From Streptomyces sp. AJS327 (GTDB taxonomy: Bacteria > Actinomycetota > Actinomycetes > Streptomycetales > Streptomycetaceae), in the NCBI RefSeq assembly GCF_013450295.1, contig NZ_SKBR01000004.1, positions 671,501-735,500 of the forward strand: a DNA stretch of 64,000 bases, given 5' to 3'. The notes under the pieces are model-generated. The model saw only the letters and a program-made list of their open reading frames with translations, ran no database searches and was not told the origin of the DNA. Positions 15,219 through 24,245 of the stretch are shown in pieces. Both the position numbers and the translations under genes were made by a program. Position 1 is the first letter of the stretch; the number at the start of each line of letters is the position of its first letter.

Positions 15219-15725
15219 ATGGATGCTCATATCACCCTGCGGGTGGACGGTATGGATCGGCCGCTGACCGTCGACACCCGGACCACCCTGCTCGACGCGC
15301 TACGTGACCGGCTGTCGGTGACCGCGCCCAAGAAGGGCTGCGACCACGGACAGTGCGGCTCCTGCACCGTGCTGCTGAACGGACGCCGAGTGGTCAGCTG
15401 CCTGGCCCTCGCCGTCGCGCACGACGGTGCCGACGTGACCACCGCCGCCGGACTCGCGGACGACGGCCAACCCCACCCCATGCAGCGGGCCTTCGTGGAA
15501 CACGACGGTCTCCAGTGTGGCTACTGCACACCGGGCCAGATCTGCTCGGCGGTCGGCATGCTCGCCGAGGCCGCCGAGGGCAGCCCCAGCCACGTCACCG
15601 GCGACCTCACCGCCCGGGTCACCCTGGACGACGAGGAGGTACGGGAGCGGATGAGCGGAAACCTCTGCCGCTGCGGCGCCTACGGCAACATCGTCACCGC
15701 CATCCGGGAGGTGGCCGCGCGATGA
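15219..15725 (+). CDS. Molybdenum hydroxylase, 2Fe-2S subunit (PaoA/YagT-like)
   Basis: A 168-residue iron-sulfur subunit of a xanthine dehydrogenase/aldehyde oxidoreductase family enzyme. The plant-type 2Fe-2S cluster motif GCDHGQCGSCTVLL lies near residues 40-55, and the second cluster has LQCGYCTPGQ and the LCRCGAYGNI motif at the C-terminus. It passes electrons from the molybdenum site to FAD. The ATG at 15219 follows the frame's Gly/Arg-rich upstream codons and is the natural start. There is no Tat signal, unlike the periplasmic E. coli PaoA, so the complex is probably cytoplasmic. Its ATGA stop/start overlap couples it to the FAD subunit. Confidence 0.92.
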   Translation: MDAHITLRVDGMDRPLTVDTRTTLLDALRDRLSVTAPKKGCDHGQCGSCTVLLNGRRVVSCLALAVAHDGADVTTAAGLADDGQPHPMQRAFVEHDGLQCGYCTPGQICSAVGMLAEAAEGSPSHVTGDLTARVTLDDEEVRERMSGNLCRCGAYGNIVTAIREVAAR

Positions 15726-16714
15726 GGCCCTTCGCCTACGACCGCGCGCCGGACGCCAGTTCGGCCGTCGCGACCGTCACCGGCCACCCCGGCGCGTCCT
15801 ACCTCGGCGGGGGCACCAACCTCGTCGACCACATGAAGCTGGGCGTCGCCCGGCCCGACCTGCTCGTCGACATCTCCCGGCTCCCGCTGGACGGTGTGGA
15901 CGAACTCCCGGACGGGGGACTGCGCGTCGGGGCCACCGTGCGCAACAGCGACCTGGCCGCCCACCCGCTGGTGCGGCAGCGGTACCCGGTGCTCAGCCGC
16001 GCGCTGCTGGCCGGGGCCTCCGGGCAGCTGCGCAACGCCGCCACCACCGCCGGAAACCTGCTCCAGCGCACCCGCTGCGTCTACTTCCAGGACACCACCA
16101 CCGCCTGCAACAAGCGCTCCCCGGGCAGCGGTTGCGCCGCGCTCGGCGGCTACAACCGCTACCACGCGGTGCTCGGCGCCTCACCGCACTGTGTAGCCGT
16201 CCACCCCTCCGACATGGCGGTGGCGATGTCGGTACTGGACGCGGTCGTCGTCATCCTCGGCGCCGACGGCGAACGGCGCGTCCCGCTCCAGGAGTTCCAC
16301 CGGCTCCCCGGGGACTCCCCCGAGCGGGACACGGTGCTGGAGCACGGCGAGCTGATCACCGCCGTCGAACTGCCGCCGCTGCCCCACGGCGGCCGGTCCG
16401 GCTACCGCAAGGTCCGTGACCGGGCTTCCTTCGCCTTCGCGCTGGTCTCCGCCGCCGCCGTGCTGGAGAGCGCCGACGGCGTGGTCACCGACGTACGCGT
16501 CGCCTTCGGCGGCCTCGCGCACAAGCCGTGGCGGGCCGTCCGCGCCGAGGCGTCGCTCCTCGGGGCGCCCGCGAGTGAGGAGAGCTTCCGCGACGCGGCC
16601 GAGGCCGAACTGGACGCGGCCGAACCGCTGCCGGGCAACGAGTTCAAGGTGCCGATGGCCCGCCGCACCCTCACCGCGCTGCTGCGCGAACTCAGCACGG
16701 AGGGACGGACATGA
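15722..16714 (+). CDS. Molybdenum hydroxylase, FAD subunit with extra 4Fe-4S cluster site (PaoB/YagS-like)
   Basis: A 330-residue FAD-binding subunit: LGGGTNLVDHMK (FAD pyrophosphate loop) and GASGQLRNAATTAGNLLQRTRC. Between residues ~119 and ~160 there is an insertion with four Cys (CVYF, ACNKRSPGSGC, SPHC). E. coli PaoB binds a [4Fe-4S] cluster with such an insertion, and the plain xanthine dehydrogenase FAD subunit does not have it. That places the complex with PaoABC aldehyde oxidoreductases, which oxidise aromatic aldehydes. The substrate here is inferred from that. The gene overlaps both neighbours by four bases. Confidence 0.9.
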   Translation: MRPFAYDRAPDASSAVATVTGHPGASYLGGGTNLVDHMKLGVARPDLLVDISRLPLDGVDELPDGGLRVGATVRNSDLAAHPLVRQRYPVLSRALLAGASGQLRNAATTAGNLLQRTRCVYFQDTTTACNKRSPGSGCAALGGYNRYHAVLGASPHCVAVHPSDMAVAMSVLDAVVVILGADGERRVPLQEFHRLPGDSPERDTVLEHGELITAVELPPLPHGGRSGYRKVRDRASFAFALVSAAAVLESADGVVTDVRVAFGGLAHKPWRAVRAEASLLGAPASEESFRDAAEAELDAAEPLPGNEFKVPMARRTLTALLRELSTEGRT

Positions 16715-18852
16715 CACAGGAACGCCTCACCCTCGAACCGCGCTCCATCGGTACCTCGCCGCGCCGCCTCGACGGCATGGCCAAGGCCACCGGCCACGCC
16801 CCCTACGCCTACGAGTACGACCCGGTCCAACTCCCCGCCGCCGCCCACGTCTTCCCCGTCCGCGCCACCGTCGCGCGCGGGGTGGTCGAGCGGATCGACG
16901 CCACGGAGGCGCTCGCCGTCGAGGGGGTGCTGGAGGTCCTGACCCACGAGAACGCGACCCGGCTCGCCGACACCGACGACGGTGAACTCGCCGTCCTTCA
17001 GACGCCACGGGTCGCCTTCCGTGGGCAGTTCGTCGGCGCCGTCATCGCGGAGACCCCGGAGGTGGCGCGGGAGGCCGCCGGGCTGGTGCGTCCGGTGTAC
17101 GCCGAGCAGCCGCACGAGACCGAACTACGGGCCGACAGCCGCGAGTTGTACACGCCCGCACACGTCAACCCGGCCTTCCCCACCGACACCGAACAGGGCG
17201 ACCCGGAGGGTGCCCTGGCCGCCTCGGAGCGGTCCGTCGACGTGACGTACCGGACCCCGATGGAGTTCAACAACCCCATGGAGCCGCACACCACGGTCGC
17301 CGTGTGGTTCCTCCCGGACAGCGAGGCGGACGGCGGCGAGCACCTGACGCTCTACGACTCCACCCAGGGTCCGCACACCGTACGCGCCACGCTGGCCCCG
17401 CTGTTCGGGCTCGCCGCCGCCCGGGTGCGGGTCGTCGCGCAGCACGTGGGAGGCGGGTTCGGCTCCAAGGGCATGCCGCACGCGCACAACGTGCTGGCCG
17501 CGCTCGCCGCCCGCGCCGTACCCGGCCGTCCGGTGAAACTCGCCCTCACCCGGCAGCAGTTGTTCTCCCTCGCCGGGCACCGCACCCCCACCGTGCAGCG
17601 GGTGCGGCTGGGCTGCGACGCCACCGGACGGCTCAGCGTGATCCGGCACGACGCGATCGAACACACCTCGCGCGTGAAGGAGTTCGCGGAGCAGACCGCC
17701 GTTGCCACCCGCATGATGTACGCGGCTCCGCACCGCTCGACCAGCCACCGGCTGGCCGCGCTGGACGTGCCCGTACCGTCCTGGATGCGGGCCCCGGGCG
17801 AGGCGCCCGGCATGTTCGCGCTGGAGTGCGCGCTGGACGAACTCGCCGAACGGTGCGGACTCGACCCGATCGACCTGCGGATCCGCAACGATCCCGAGAC
17901 CAACCCGGACGACGGGAAGCCCTGGTCGGGCAGGCGGCTCGCGGAGTGCCTGCGCACCGGCGCCGGACGGTTCGGCTGGCGGGACCGCGCGGCACCCGGC
18001 AGCCGCCGCGAGGGCGACTGGCTGGTCGGCCTCGGCGTCGCCGCCGCCACCTACCCCGGCTACGGCGGCGAGGGGTCCTCCGCCACCGTGGAGCACCGTC
18101 GCGACGCGGGCGGCGTGGAGCGGTTCAGCGTCCGTATCGGCGCGGCCGACCTCGGCACCGGCGCCCGCACCGCCCTCAGCCAGATCGCCGCCGACGCGCT
18201 CGACTGCCCGTTGAGCGCGGTCCAACTGGAGCTGGGCGACACCGAGTTGCCTCCGGCGACGGTGGCGGGCGGCTCTTCCGGCATCACCTGCTGGGGTTCC
18301 ACCATCGTGAGCGCCGCCCGCGCCTTCCGCGCCGAGCACGGCCCGGCTCCCCGGCCCGGCTCCCGCACGACCGCCGACATGCCCCAGAACCGGGACCGGG
18401 AGCGGTACTCGGTGCACTCCTTCGGCGCCCAGTTCGCGGAGGTCCGGGTGCACCGGGACACCGGCGAGATCCGCGTCCCGCGCATGCTCGGTGTCTTCTC
18501 CGCGGGCCGGATCATCAACCCGATGACCGCCCGCTCGCAGTTCATCGGCGGGATGACCTGGGGCCTGTCGATGGCGCTCTTCGAGGTCGGCGTGTTCGAC
18601 CACCGCACCGGGCACGTCGTCAACCAGGACTTCGCCGAGTACCACATCCCCAGCTGCGCGGACGTCGGGGACATCGAGGCCGTCTGGCTCGACGAGGAGG
18701 ACCCGCACGCCAACCCCATGGGCTCGCGCGGCATCGGGGAGATCGGGATCGTCGGCAGCCCCGCCGCCGTGGTGAACGCGGTGTACAACGCGACGGGCGT
18801 CCGCGTCCGCGAACTCCCCGTCACACCCGACAAGATGATCCCGCGGGACTGA
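16711..18852 (+). CDS. Molybdenum hydroxylase, molybdopterin-binding catalytic subunit (PaoC/YagR-like)
   Basis: A 713-residue catalytic subunit. It has the DGMAKATGHAPYAYEY entry motif, QHVGGGFGSKG (cofactor binding, near residues 246-256), SWMRAPGEAPGMFALECALDELAE, GGSSGITCWGSTIVSA, and the terminal SRGIGEIGIVGSPAAVVNAV, whose Glu is the general base of the family. The cofactor is likely molybdopterin cytosine dinucleotide as in PaoC, which is inference. No cofactor-loading chaperone (XdhC/PaoD type) is next to it, so this must be supplied from elsewhere. A hairpin follows the stop. Confidence 0.92.
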   Translation: MTQERLTLEPRSIGTSPRRLDGMAKATGHAPYAYEYDPVQLPAAAHVFPVRATVARGVVERIDATEALAVEGVLEVLTHENATRLADTDDGELAVLQTPRVAFRGQFVGAVIAETPEVAREAAGLVRPVYAEQPHETELRADSRELYTPAHVNPAFPTDTEQGDPEGALAASERSVDVTYRTPMEFNNPMEPHTTVAVWFLPDSEADGGEHLTLYDSTQGPHTVRATLAPLFGLAAARVRVVAQHVGGGFGSKGMPHAHNVLAALAARAVPGRPVKLALTRQQLFSLAGHRTPTVQRVRLGCDATGRLSVIRHDAIEHTSRVKEFAEQTAVATRMMYAAPHRSTSHRLAALDVPVPSWMRAPGEAPGMFALECALDELAERCGLDPIDLRIRNDPETNPDDGKPWSGRRLAECLRTGAGRFGWRDRAAPGSRREGDWLVGLGVAAATYPGYGGEGSSATVEHRRDAGGVERFSVRIGAADLGTGARTALSQIAADALDCPLSAVQLELGDTELPPATVAGGSSGITCWGSTIVSAARAFRAEHGPAPRPGSRTTADMPQNRDRERYSVHSFGAQFAEVRVHRDTGEIRVPRMLGVFSAGRIINPMTARSQFIGGMTWGLSMALFEVGVFDHRTGHVVNQDFAEYHIPSCADVGDIEAVWLDEEDPHANPMGSRGIGEIGIVGSPAAVVNAVYNATGVRVRELPVTPDKMIPRD

Positions 18853-18897
18853 TCCACCGACACCGGCACCGACAACGACACCGCCCACCCGACGGCG

Positions 18898-18925
18898 ACG
18901 CCCCCGGCCCCACCGGCGGGGGCGT
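18898..18925. terminator. GC-rich hairpin after the molybdenum hydroxylase operon
   Basis: ACGCCCCCG (18898-18906) and CGGGGGCGT (18917-18925) pair perfectly around ten bases, 45 bases after the stop and before the convergent thioesterase gene. There is no U-tract, as is common in Streptomyces terminators. Confidence 0.55.
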
Positions 18926-18950
18926 TCGCGTTCCGGGGCCGGTCCCCCGA

Positions 18951-19436
18951 TCAGGAACCGGGGGAGAGGACCGCCTGCGTCTGGGTGGTACGGGCGACCA
19001 GACGGCCGCCGCCCTGATCGGCCCCGGACGGGGGGAGTTCGTGGATGTCGGTCTGGACGACGATGAACGACCGCCCAACATGGACCGGTTGGGCCGTGGC
19101 CCGCACCGCGCCGCCGCGTACCGCCCGCATCAGGTTGGTCTTGGACTCCACCGTCGCCGTCCCCGCCCCGGCGGGCAGGTTGAGGAACGCGCAGGCGGCG
19201 CCGACACAGTCGGCCAGCGACATCAACGTCCCGCCGTGCAGCGTCCCGCCGCTGGTACACAGCCGCGCGTCCCAGTCGAGCCGGGCGGTGACCGTCTCGG
19301 CGGACAGCCGCTCCGTGACGAGGCCGAGCAGCTGGGCGAACGGCATCAGCGAGGCGAGCGCGTCCGGCTCGGCCGCGTCGGCGGGCGCGGCGGAGCCGTC
19401 AGAGGAGTCCTGGCCGTCGGGAGGGGTACCGGTCAT
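18951..19436 (-). CDS. PaaI-type hotdog thioesterase
   Basis: A 161-residue protein with the hotdog signature CTSGGTLHGGTLMSLADCVGAACAF near residues 60-85 and VESKTNLMRAV, as in PaaI-like acyl-CoA thioesterases (the HGG and the acidic D in the helix are the usual active-site region). AAAGGA lies about ten bases before the ATG. The first ~25 residues are acidic and disordered. It probably hydrolyses an aryl- or acyl-CoA; it ends against the molybdenum hydroxylase operon, whose products could be aromatic acids, but the link is only by position. Confidence 0.82.
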   Translation of the reverse strand: MTGTPPDGQDSSDGSAAPADAAEPDALASLMPFAQLLGLVTERLSAETVTARLDWDARLCTSGGTLHGGTLMSLADCVGAACAFLNLPAGAGTATVESKTNLMRAVRGGAVRATAQPVHVGRSFIVVQTDIHELPPSGADQGGGRLVARTTQTQAVLSPGS

Positions 19437-19528
19437 CGATCGGGGTCCTTTCGGTGAACGGCCGGGGGCCGGGTCGGTCCGGCGGAAACGGACGGTGTGC
19501 GGCTCGCCGGGTTCGGGAATGCATCAAC

Positions 19529-20533
19529 TCAGCAGGCGGACGAGGGCAGTTGAGCGTGGACCAGGGCGTCGCCAGCGGCGGCCCGGAAGTAGAGTACCGA
19601 CCGCCCGGAACGCCGCCGCCCGACCAGTCCCGCGTCCAGCAGCACCCGCAGATGGCGGCCGACCGACCCCAGCCCCTGACCGGTGAGCGCCACCAGCTGT
19701 GTGGTGCTCTTCGGGGCGTCGAGCAGGAGCAGCACCCTGGCCCGCGCCGGGCCCAGCAGCCTGCCCAGGGCCTCCGGCGCCTCCGGCCGCTCCACCCGCA
19801 CCAGCGCCCCCGCGCACGGGTACACCACCGCGTAGTGGTCCGGACCCTCCCAGGTGACCCAGCCCCGGTCCGACGTCACCGGCACGAACAACAGGCGTGC
19901 GGCCGGCAGTTCACGGGGCGGATAGTCGTAGCGGTTGATCTGGAGGCGACTCCGGCCCAGCCAGCGCATCCCCGGACGCAGGGCGTCCAGCGTCTCCGCC
20001 CAGCCACGCTGACCCAACTGCCCCACGCGGTACACCACATCGGCCTCCAGGATCCGGCGCCGCCGCTCCCAGTAGGGTCGCACCGTCTCCCGCCACGCCC
20101 ACTCCAGGAGGTCGGCGGCGAGTTCGGCCAGATCGGCCCGGAGCAGTTCCTCGGGAAGCCGCCTGCCCAGCGCGAACGCCACGTCGGCGCGGGCCACTTC
20201 GGCGGGCGTCTCCCGAACACGCCGTAGCTCGGCGTGGAAACCACGGTCACCGGAGTCCGGGGCGGGACGCCCCGCGACGACGCGCGGTACCGGCGCCATG
20301 AAGTCCGCCCCGTAACGGGGCCGCCAGGCCGAACGGATCAGCAGCGCGGTCAGCGGCTGCCGCTCCAACAGCTGCTGATACGCCGGGAAATGGGCACGGA
20401 ACCAGGCGCGCTCGCCGGGATGGCTGGGCGAACCCCGATGCAGCACCCCCAGGCTCGCGGTGGTCTCCGCGAAGGCGGACACCGTGAACCGGCTCGCCGC
20501 CAGCGTGTCCGTACTGAGCTGCCACCAGCCCAT
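19529..20533 (-). CDS. ArsR-like winged-helix regulator with large N-terminal domain
   Basis: A 334-residue protein starting at 20533, with GGGGAGG seven bases upstream. The N-terminal ~240 residues are a helical region of the type found in DUF5937-like Streptomyces regulators (FTVSAFAETTASLGVLHRG and the RPYWERRRRILEADVVYR segment). The C-terminal ~85 residues are a winged helix: RARVLLLLDAPKSTTQLVALTGQGLGSVGRHLRVLLDAGLVGRRRSGRSVLYFRA. It is divergent from an MFS transporter gene with 60 bases between, so it likely controls the transporter. The ligand is unknown. Confidence 0.82.
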   Translation of the reverse strand: MGWWQLSTDTLAASRFTVSAFAETTASLGVLHRGSPSHPGERAWFRAHFPAYQQLLERQPLTALLIRSAWRPRYGADFMAPVPRVVAGRPAPDSGDRGFHAELRRVRETPAEVARADVAFALGRRLPEELLRADLAELAADLLEWAWRETVRPYWERRRRILEADVVYRVGQLGQRGWAETLDALRPGMRWLGRSRLQINRYDYPPRELPAARLLFVPVTSDRGWVTWEGPDHYAVVYPCAGALVRVERPEAPEALGRLLGPARARVLLLLDAPKSTTQLVALTGQGLGSVGRHLRVLLDAGLVGRRRSGRSVLYFRAAAGDALVHAQLPSSAC

Positions 20534-20593
20534 GTTTCGCCTCCCCGCGAAAGAGTAACGTCCCCGTTCGGGCCCGCCGGAGGCTGCGGAGCC

Positions 20594-21787
20594 ATGCGCA
20601 CCTACCACGAGCTGTTCCGCACACCCGAGTTCGGCCCGCTGTTCGCCAGCAGCACCCTGCACGTCGCCGGGGTCACCGTCAGCGGACTCGCGCTCAGCAC
20701 CCTGGTGTTCAGCGCCACCGGCTCCCCGCTGCTGTCCGCCCTCGCGATGTTCGGCCCGTCCCTCGCCCAGGTGCTCGGCGCGACCACCCTGCTCTCGGCC
20801 GCCGACCGGCTCCCGCCCCGCGCCACCCTCGCCGGTCTCGGCCTCGTCTCCGGACTGTGCACGCTGGTCCAGGCGCTTCCCGGCGCCCCGGTGTGGACGA
20901 TCTTCGCGCTGATGCTGGTGATCGGCACCCTGTCCGCGCTCGGCGGCGGAGTCCGCTACGGACTGCTCAACGAGCTGCTGAACCGGGACGGTTACCTGCT
21001 CGGCCGGTCCGTGCTGAACATGTCCGCCGGAGTGACCCAGATCTGCGGCTTCGCGCTGGGCGGGGCGCTGGTCGCCGCCGTCTCCCCGCGCGGCGGCCTG
21101 CTGACCGGCGCCGCGCTGTACCTCGCGGGCGCGCTCGTCACCCGCCTCGGGCTCCGCGCCCGCGCGCCCCGCGCCGACGGACGGCCCTCGGTCGCCGAGA
21201 CCTGGCGGAACAACCGGCTGCTGTGGTCCGCGCGCCCCCGCCGCTTCGTCTACCTCGCCCTGTGGGTGCCGAACGGCCTGGTCGTCGGCTGCGAATCGCT
21301 GTTCGTCCCCTACTCACCCGGGCACGCGGGCCTGTTGCTCGCGGTGGCCGCCGGGGGGATGTTCTGCGGGGACGTGCTCGCCGGTCGCCTGCTGCCCCGC
21401 CGCTGGCGCGTCCGGCTCGGCCCGGCCCTGCGGCTCCTCCTCGGCGTCCCCTACCTGCTGTTCGCCCTCGACCCCCGCATGCCGCTGGCCCTCCTCGCGG
21501 TGGGGCTCGCCTCCGTCGGGTTCTCCGCCAGCCTGCTCCTCCAGGAGCGGCTGATGGAGCTGACACCGGACGAACTCAGCGGCCATGCCCTCGGGTTGAG
21601 CACCTCCGGGATGCTGACCCTCCAGGGCGTCAGTGCCGGACTCGCCGGAGCTGTCGCCGAGTTCACCACTCCGGCCGTCGCGATGGCGGTGATGGGAGCG
21701 GCGTCCGTCACCGTGACCCTGCTCCTCGCCCCCGGCCTCCGCGTCCCGCACGACCCCTCGGCCGCACCCGAAGCGCGCGGGTCCTGA
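20594..21787 (+). CDS. MFS transporter, probable drug exporter
   Basis: A 397-residue membrane protein with about twelve hydrophobic helices (for example FALMLVIGTLSALGGG, AVAAGGMFCGDVLAG and LLALLAVGLASVGFSASLLL). It belongs to the MFS group usually paired with ArsR-like regulators in Streptomyces. The ATG at 20594 has GGAG six bases upstream. The ligand is not predictable. The divergent regulator gene shares its 60-base promoter region. Two copies of a 14-base repeat (CGGGTTCGGTGCGG at 21811 and 21848) lie in the following intergenic space. Confidence 0.87.
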   Translation: MRTYHELFRTPEFGPLFASSTLHVAGVTVSGLALSTLVFSATGSPLLSALAMFGPSLAQVLGATTLLSAADRLPPRATLAGLGLVSGLCTLVQALPGAPVWTIFALMLVIGTLSALGGGVRYGLLNELLNRDGYLLGRSVLNMSAGVTQICGFALGGALVAAVSPRGGLLTGAALYLAGALVTRLGLRARAPRADGRPSVAETWRNNRLLWSARPRRFVYLALWVPNGLVVGCESLFVPYSPGHAGLLLAVAAGGMFCGDVLAGRLLPRRWRVRLGPALRLLLGVPYLLFALDPRMPLALLAVGLASVGFSASLLLQERLMELTPDELSGHALGLSTSGMLTLQGVSAGLAGAVAEFTTPAVAMAVMGAASVTVTLLLAPGLRVPHDPSAAPEARGS

Positions 21788-21974
21788 GCCTGACGTCCGG
21801 GCCGGAAGGCCGGGTTCGGTGCGGCTCGCGTTCGGTGGGGGACGGCCCGGGTTCGGTGCGGACGGCCTGGGTGGTGCGCCACGGCAGGGCGTGGACGGTG
21901 AGGTGGCGTGGGCGGTCGGGTTCCGGTACGGCGATGGCCGATGAGTTCGCGGCGCGTGGCCGGTCTGTTCCGGC

Positions 21975-22502
21975 ATGACAGCGGAGCACCGGGCGGCAGG
22001 CGCCCGCACCGAGGTGGAGTTGACCGTGAACGTACCCGTGGAGCGCTTCTGGGAGCTGGTCACGGACGTCTCCCGGAACCCCGAGTGGAGCCCGGAGTGC
22101 AGCCACGCGCGGTGGCTGGACGGAGCCACCGGCCCCGCCCCGGGCGCCCGCTTCGAGGCCCGGAACCGCTTCTCCAACGGCCTGGTCACCGAGGTGATGT
22201 GCGTCGTCACCGAGGTCGAACCGCCGTACGTCTTCGCCTGGGACGTGCACAGTGACGCCCCGGAGCGGGTGGAACCGCTGGCCCACTGGCGCTACCACCT
22301 CGACGTGGGGGAGCGGCCCGAACAGACCCTGGTACGCCAGTCGTTCACCCACGGCCCGGCGGAGAGCGGCGTCACCATGGCGCAGGAGGCCGACCCCGGC
22401 AACGCCGAAGCGGCCCTGACCGACCGGCTGGACGAGCTGCGGCGGCACATGACCGTCACTCTCAGGGCGATGGAGGCCAGCGCGACCCGGACCGGGAGCT
22501 GA
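21975..22502 (+). CDS. SRPBCC-family protein (polyketide cyclase/dehydrase-like)
   Basis: A 175-residue START/SRPBCC fold protein: VELTVNVPVERFWELVTDVSRNPEWSPECSHARWLDG at the N-terminus, FEARNRFSNG, and a long C-terminal helix. These proteins bind hydrophobic ligands in a cavity; most in actinomycetes have no known role. It is not part of an antibiotic cluster here. The gene stands alone between an MFS gene and a convergent TauD gene. Confidence 0.82.
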   Translation: MTAEHRAAGARTEVELTVNVPVERFWELVTDVSRNPEWSPECSHARWLDGATGPAPGARFEARNRFSNGLVTEVMCVVTEVEPPYVFAWDVHSDAPERVEPLAHWRYHLDVGERPEQTLVRQSFTHGPAESGVTMAQEADPGNAEAALTDRLDELRRHMTVTLRAMEASATRTGS

Positions 22503-22576
22503 CCCAACTCCCCGTGACGGGAGGGGAGTCGGGCCCTGGCCTGGCAGCGTCCACCAGCGGTCCCCGGAAGCACCCG

Positions 22577-22609
22577 CCCGCCGCCCGTCACGGGGGAACG
22601 GGCGGCGGG
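22577..22609. terminator. Bidirectional terminator hairpin between SRPBCC and TauD genes
   Basis: Twelve-base perfect arms (22577-22588 and 22598-22609) enclose nine bases, in the space between two convergent genes. A smaller hairpin (CTCCCC/GGGGAG, 22508-22528) lies just before it. Confidence 0.7.
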
Positions 22610-22658
22610 ACGTGGGGCGGCTCACGGCGGTGGACCGGGGCCCACGCTGGACCGGGGC

Positions 22659-23813
22659 TCAGCGGGGGCGGTCACCCGCGATGGCGACCCGCTCCGCGAC
22701 CCGGCGGTGCGGGAAATAATCGTCCACCGCGTAGTGCTGGGTGGCCCGGTTGTCCCAGAAGGCGATCGACCCGGGACGCCAGGTGAAGCGCACCTGGTAC
22801 TCCGGGACGTGGGCCTGCCGTACCAGCAGGCCCAGCAACTCGTCGCTCTCCGCCCGGTCCACGCCCTCGATATGGGTGGTGAACGAGGTGTTGACGAACA
22901 GCATGCGGCGCCCCGTCTCCGGATGGGTCCGCACCACCGGGTGCCGCACCGGCGGGAACCGCTCCTGGAGCGGCGCCAGTCGCTCCGGACCGTAGAACCG
23001 GGCGAAGCCGGGGATGAAGTCGTGGACGGCGACGGCGTCATCGATCCGCGCCTTCACCTCGTCGGAGAGGTTGTCGTACGCGGCGGCCATGTCGGCCCAC
23101 AGGGTGTCACCGCCGAACGGCGGCACCTCACGCAGCTGGAGCACCGCGCCCAGCGCGGGCCGCTCCCGGAACGTCACGTCGGTGTGCCACACGTTCTCGA
23201 AGGTGGGAGTCGCCGCGCCGCCCTTCTCGAACCGCGCCACCTCGGCCGCCGAGCCCTGGGCCAGCAGCGGGTTGGTCTCCAACTCGCCCCAGTGGCGGGC
23301 GAAGGCGCGCTGCTCCTCGGAGGTGAGGTGCGCGTCCCGGAAGAACAGCACCTTCCACTCCAGCAGGGCGCGGTTCAACTCCTCGCGCAGCTCCGGGTCG
23401 AGCGGACGGGACAGGTCGACGCCACGGATCTCGGCGCCGATGACGCGCCCCTGCGGCACCACGTCGAACAGCTCGTACGGGCGCTCCTCCGGCCAGCCGT
23501 CCGGCACCCGGCGGAGCGTGCGGCGCCCCTCGTACATCCCGCCGGCCGGAACGCGCGCCGCGCGCAGCACGGGCCCCCCGGCGGGGGCCGTTGGGTGGCC
23601 GGTGGCGGAAGTACCGGGCGTGACGGGCGAGTCGGGGACGGGGGACCTGGTGGTCACCGTGGTCCCGGCGGGCGCTGTGCTCTCGGCGAACTCGGGGAAC
23701 TCGGCGGACTCTGCGGAGTCGGTGGAGTCGGTGGGTGGGGTGGGGGCCGGGACGCTGTCGGCGGCGGCCGGGGAGAGGGGGGCGGCGGGGGCGGTGGTCG
23801 AGTGTGCTGGCAT
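22659..23813 (-). CDS. TauD-type Fe(II)/2-oxoglutarate dioxygenase with a disordered N-terminal tail
   Basis: A 384-residue protein. The core (residues ~105-384) is a TauD/TfdA dioxygenase: ELFDVVPQGRVIGAEIRGVDLSRPL, metal ligands His210 and Asp212 in WHTDVTF, distal ligand His360 in TQHYAVDDY, and the 2-oxoglutarate-binding Arg in the HRRVAERV segment. Taurine and related sulfonates are the usual substrates for close TauD relatives; alkylsulfates or others are possible. The first ~95 residues are Ser/Thr/Pro/Ala/Glu-rich, are absent from ordinary TauD (about 280-300 aa), and include runs of DSTDSAESAEF type. GAGG lies nine bases before the ATG. No transporter is adjacent. Confidence 0.88.
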   Translation of the reverse strand: MPAHSTTAPAAPLSPAAADSVPAPTPPTDSTDSAESAEFPEFAESTAPAGTTVTTRSPVPDSPVTPGTSATGHPTAPAGGPVLRAARVPAGGMYEGRRTLRRVPDGWPEERPYELFDVVPQGRVIGAEIRGVDLSRPLDPELREELNRALLEWKVLFFRDAHLTSEEQRAFARHWGELETNPLLAQGSAAEVARFEKGGAATPTFENVWHTDVTFRERPALGAVLQLREVPPFGGDTLWADMAAAYDNLSDEVKARIDDAVAVHDFIPGFARFYGPERLAPLQERFPPVRHPVVRTHPETGRRMLFVNTSFTTHIEGVDRAESDELLGLLVRQAHVPEYQVRFTWRPGSIAFWDNRATQHYAVDDYFPHRRVAERVAIAGDRPR

Positions 23814-24245
23814 GACGATCCTCGGGTCATCGACCGGAGCACCACGACGGGACGCCGGATGGCGGCGGGAACCGTGCCGGTGCCGCGCGCCGGAGGCGCG
23901 CCGACGTGCTCCGGTGGGGGACAGGGGCGGGTCGGAACCTGGAACGCCGCTATCGACCGGACCGCTCGCACCCGCCACGCCAGGGCACGCCACAGCGGCC
24001 CAGCGGGGTGGAGGTGTACGGCAGCATGGCGCCATTCTGCGAGCCGTCACCCGGACAGTCAAACGTCCGTTCGCCCCGGCCCGCCCTCCGTCACGTCGGA
24101 CCACCGGCCGCGAGCGGGTCAACCAACCCCCCGGTCCCGGCCGGTCAACGACCGTGGGGCGGGGCCTCCGAAGAGACCCCGCCCCCACGGCGCGGTGTCG
24201 CGGACCGTACCCGCCTCCGGCGGATCGCGGACCGCGCGTCCTCAC
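23814..24245. other. 432-base intergenic region upstream of the dioxygenase gene
   Basis: No gene is supported. It contains a long leader for the dioxygenase message and a promoter candidate near 24050 (listed separately). The rest, toward the end of the zinc-ribbon membrane gene, shows no clear structure. Confidence 0.6.
24034..24062 (-). promoter_or_regulatory. Promoter candidate of the dioxygenase gene
   Basis: On the minus strand TTGACT (24062-24057) is followed 17 bases later by CAGAAT (24039-24034). Both hexamers fit a vegetative promoter at the ideal distance. Transcription would begin about 215 bases before the ATG at 23813, giving a long 5' leader. Confidence 0.45.
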
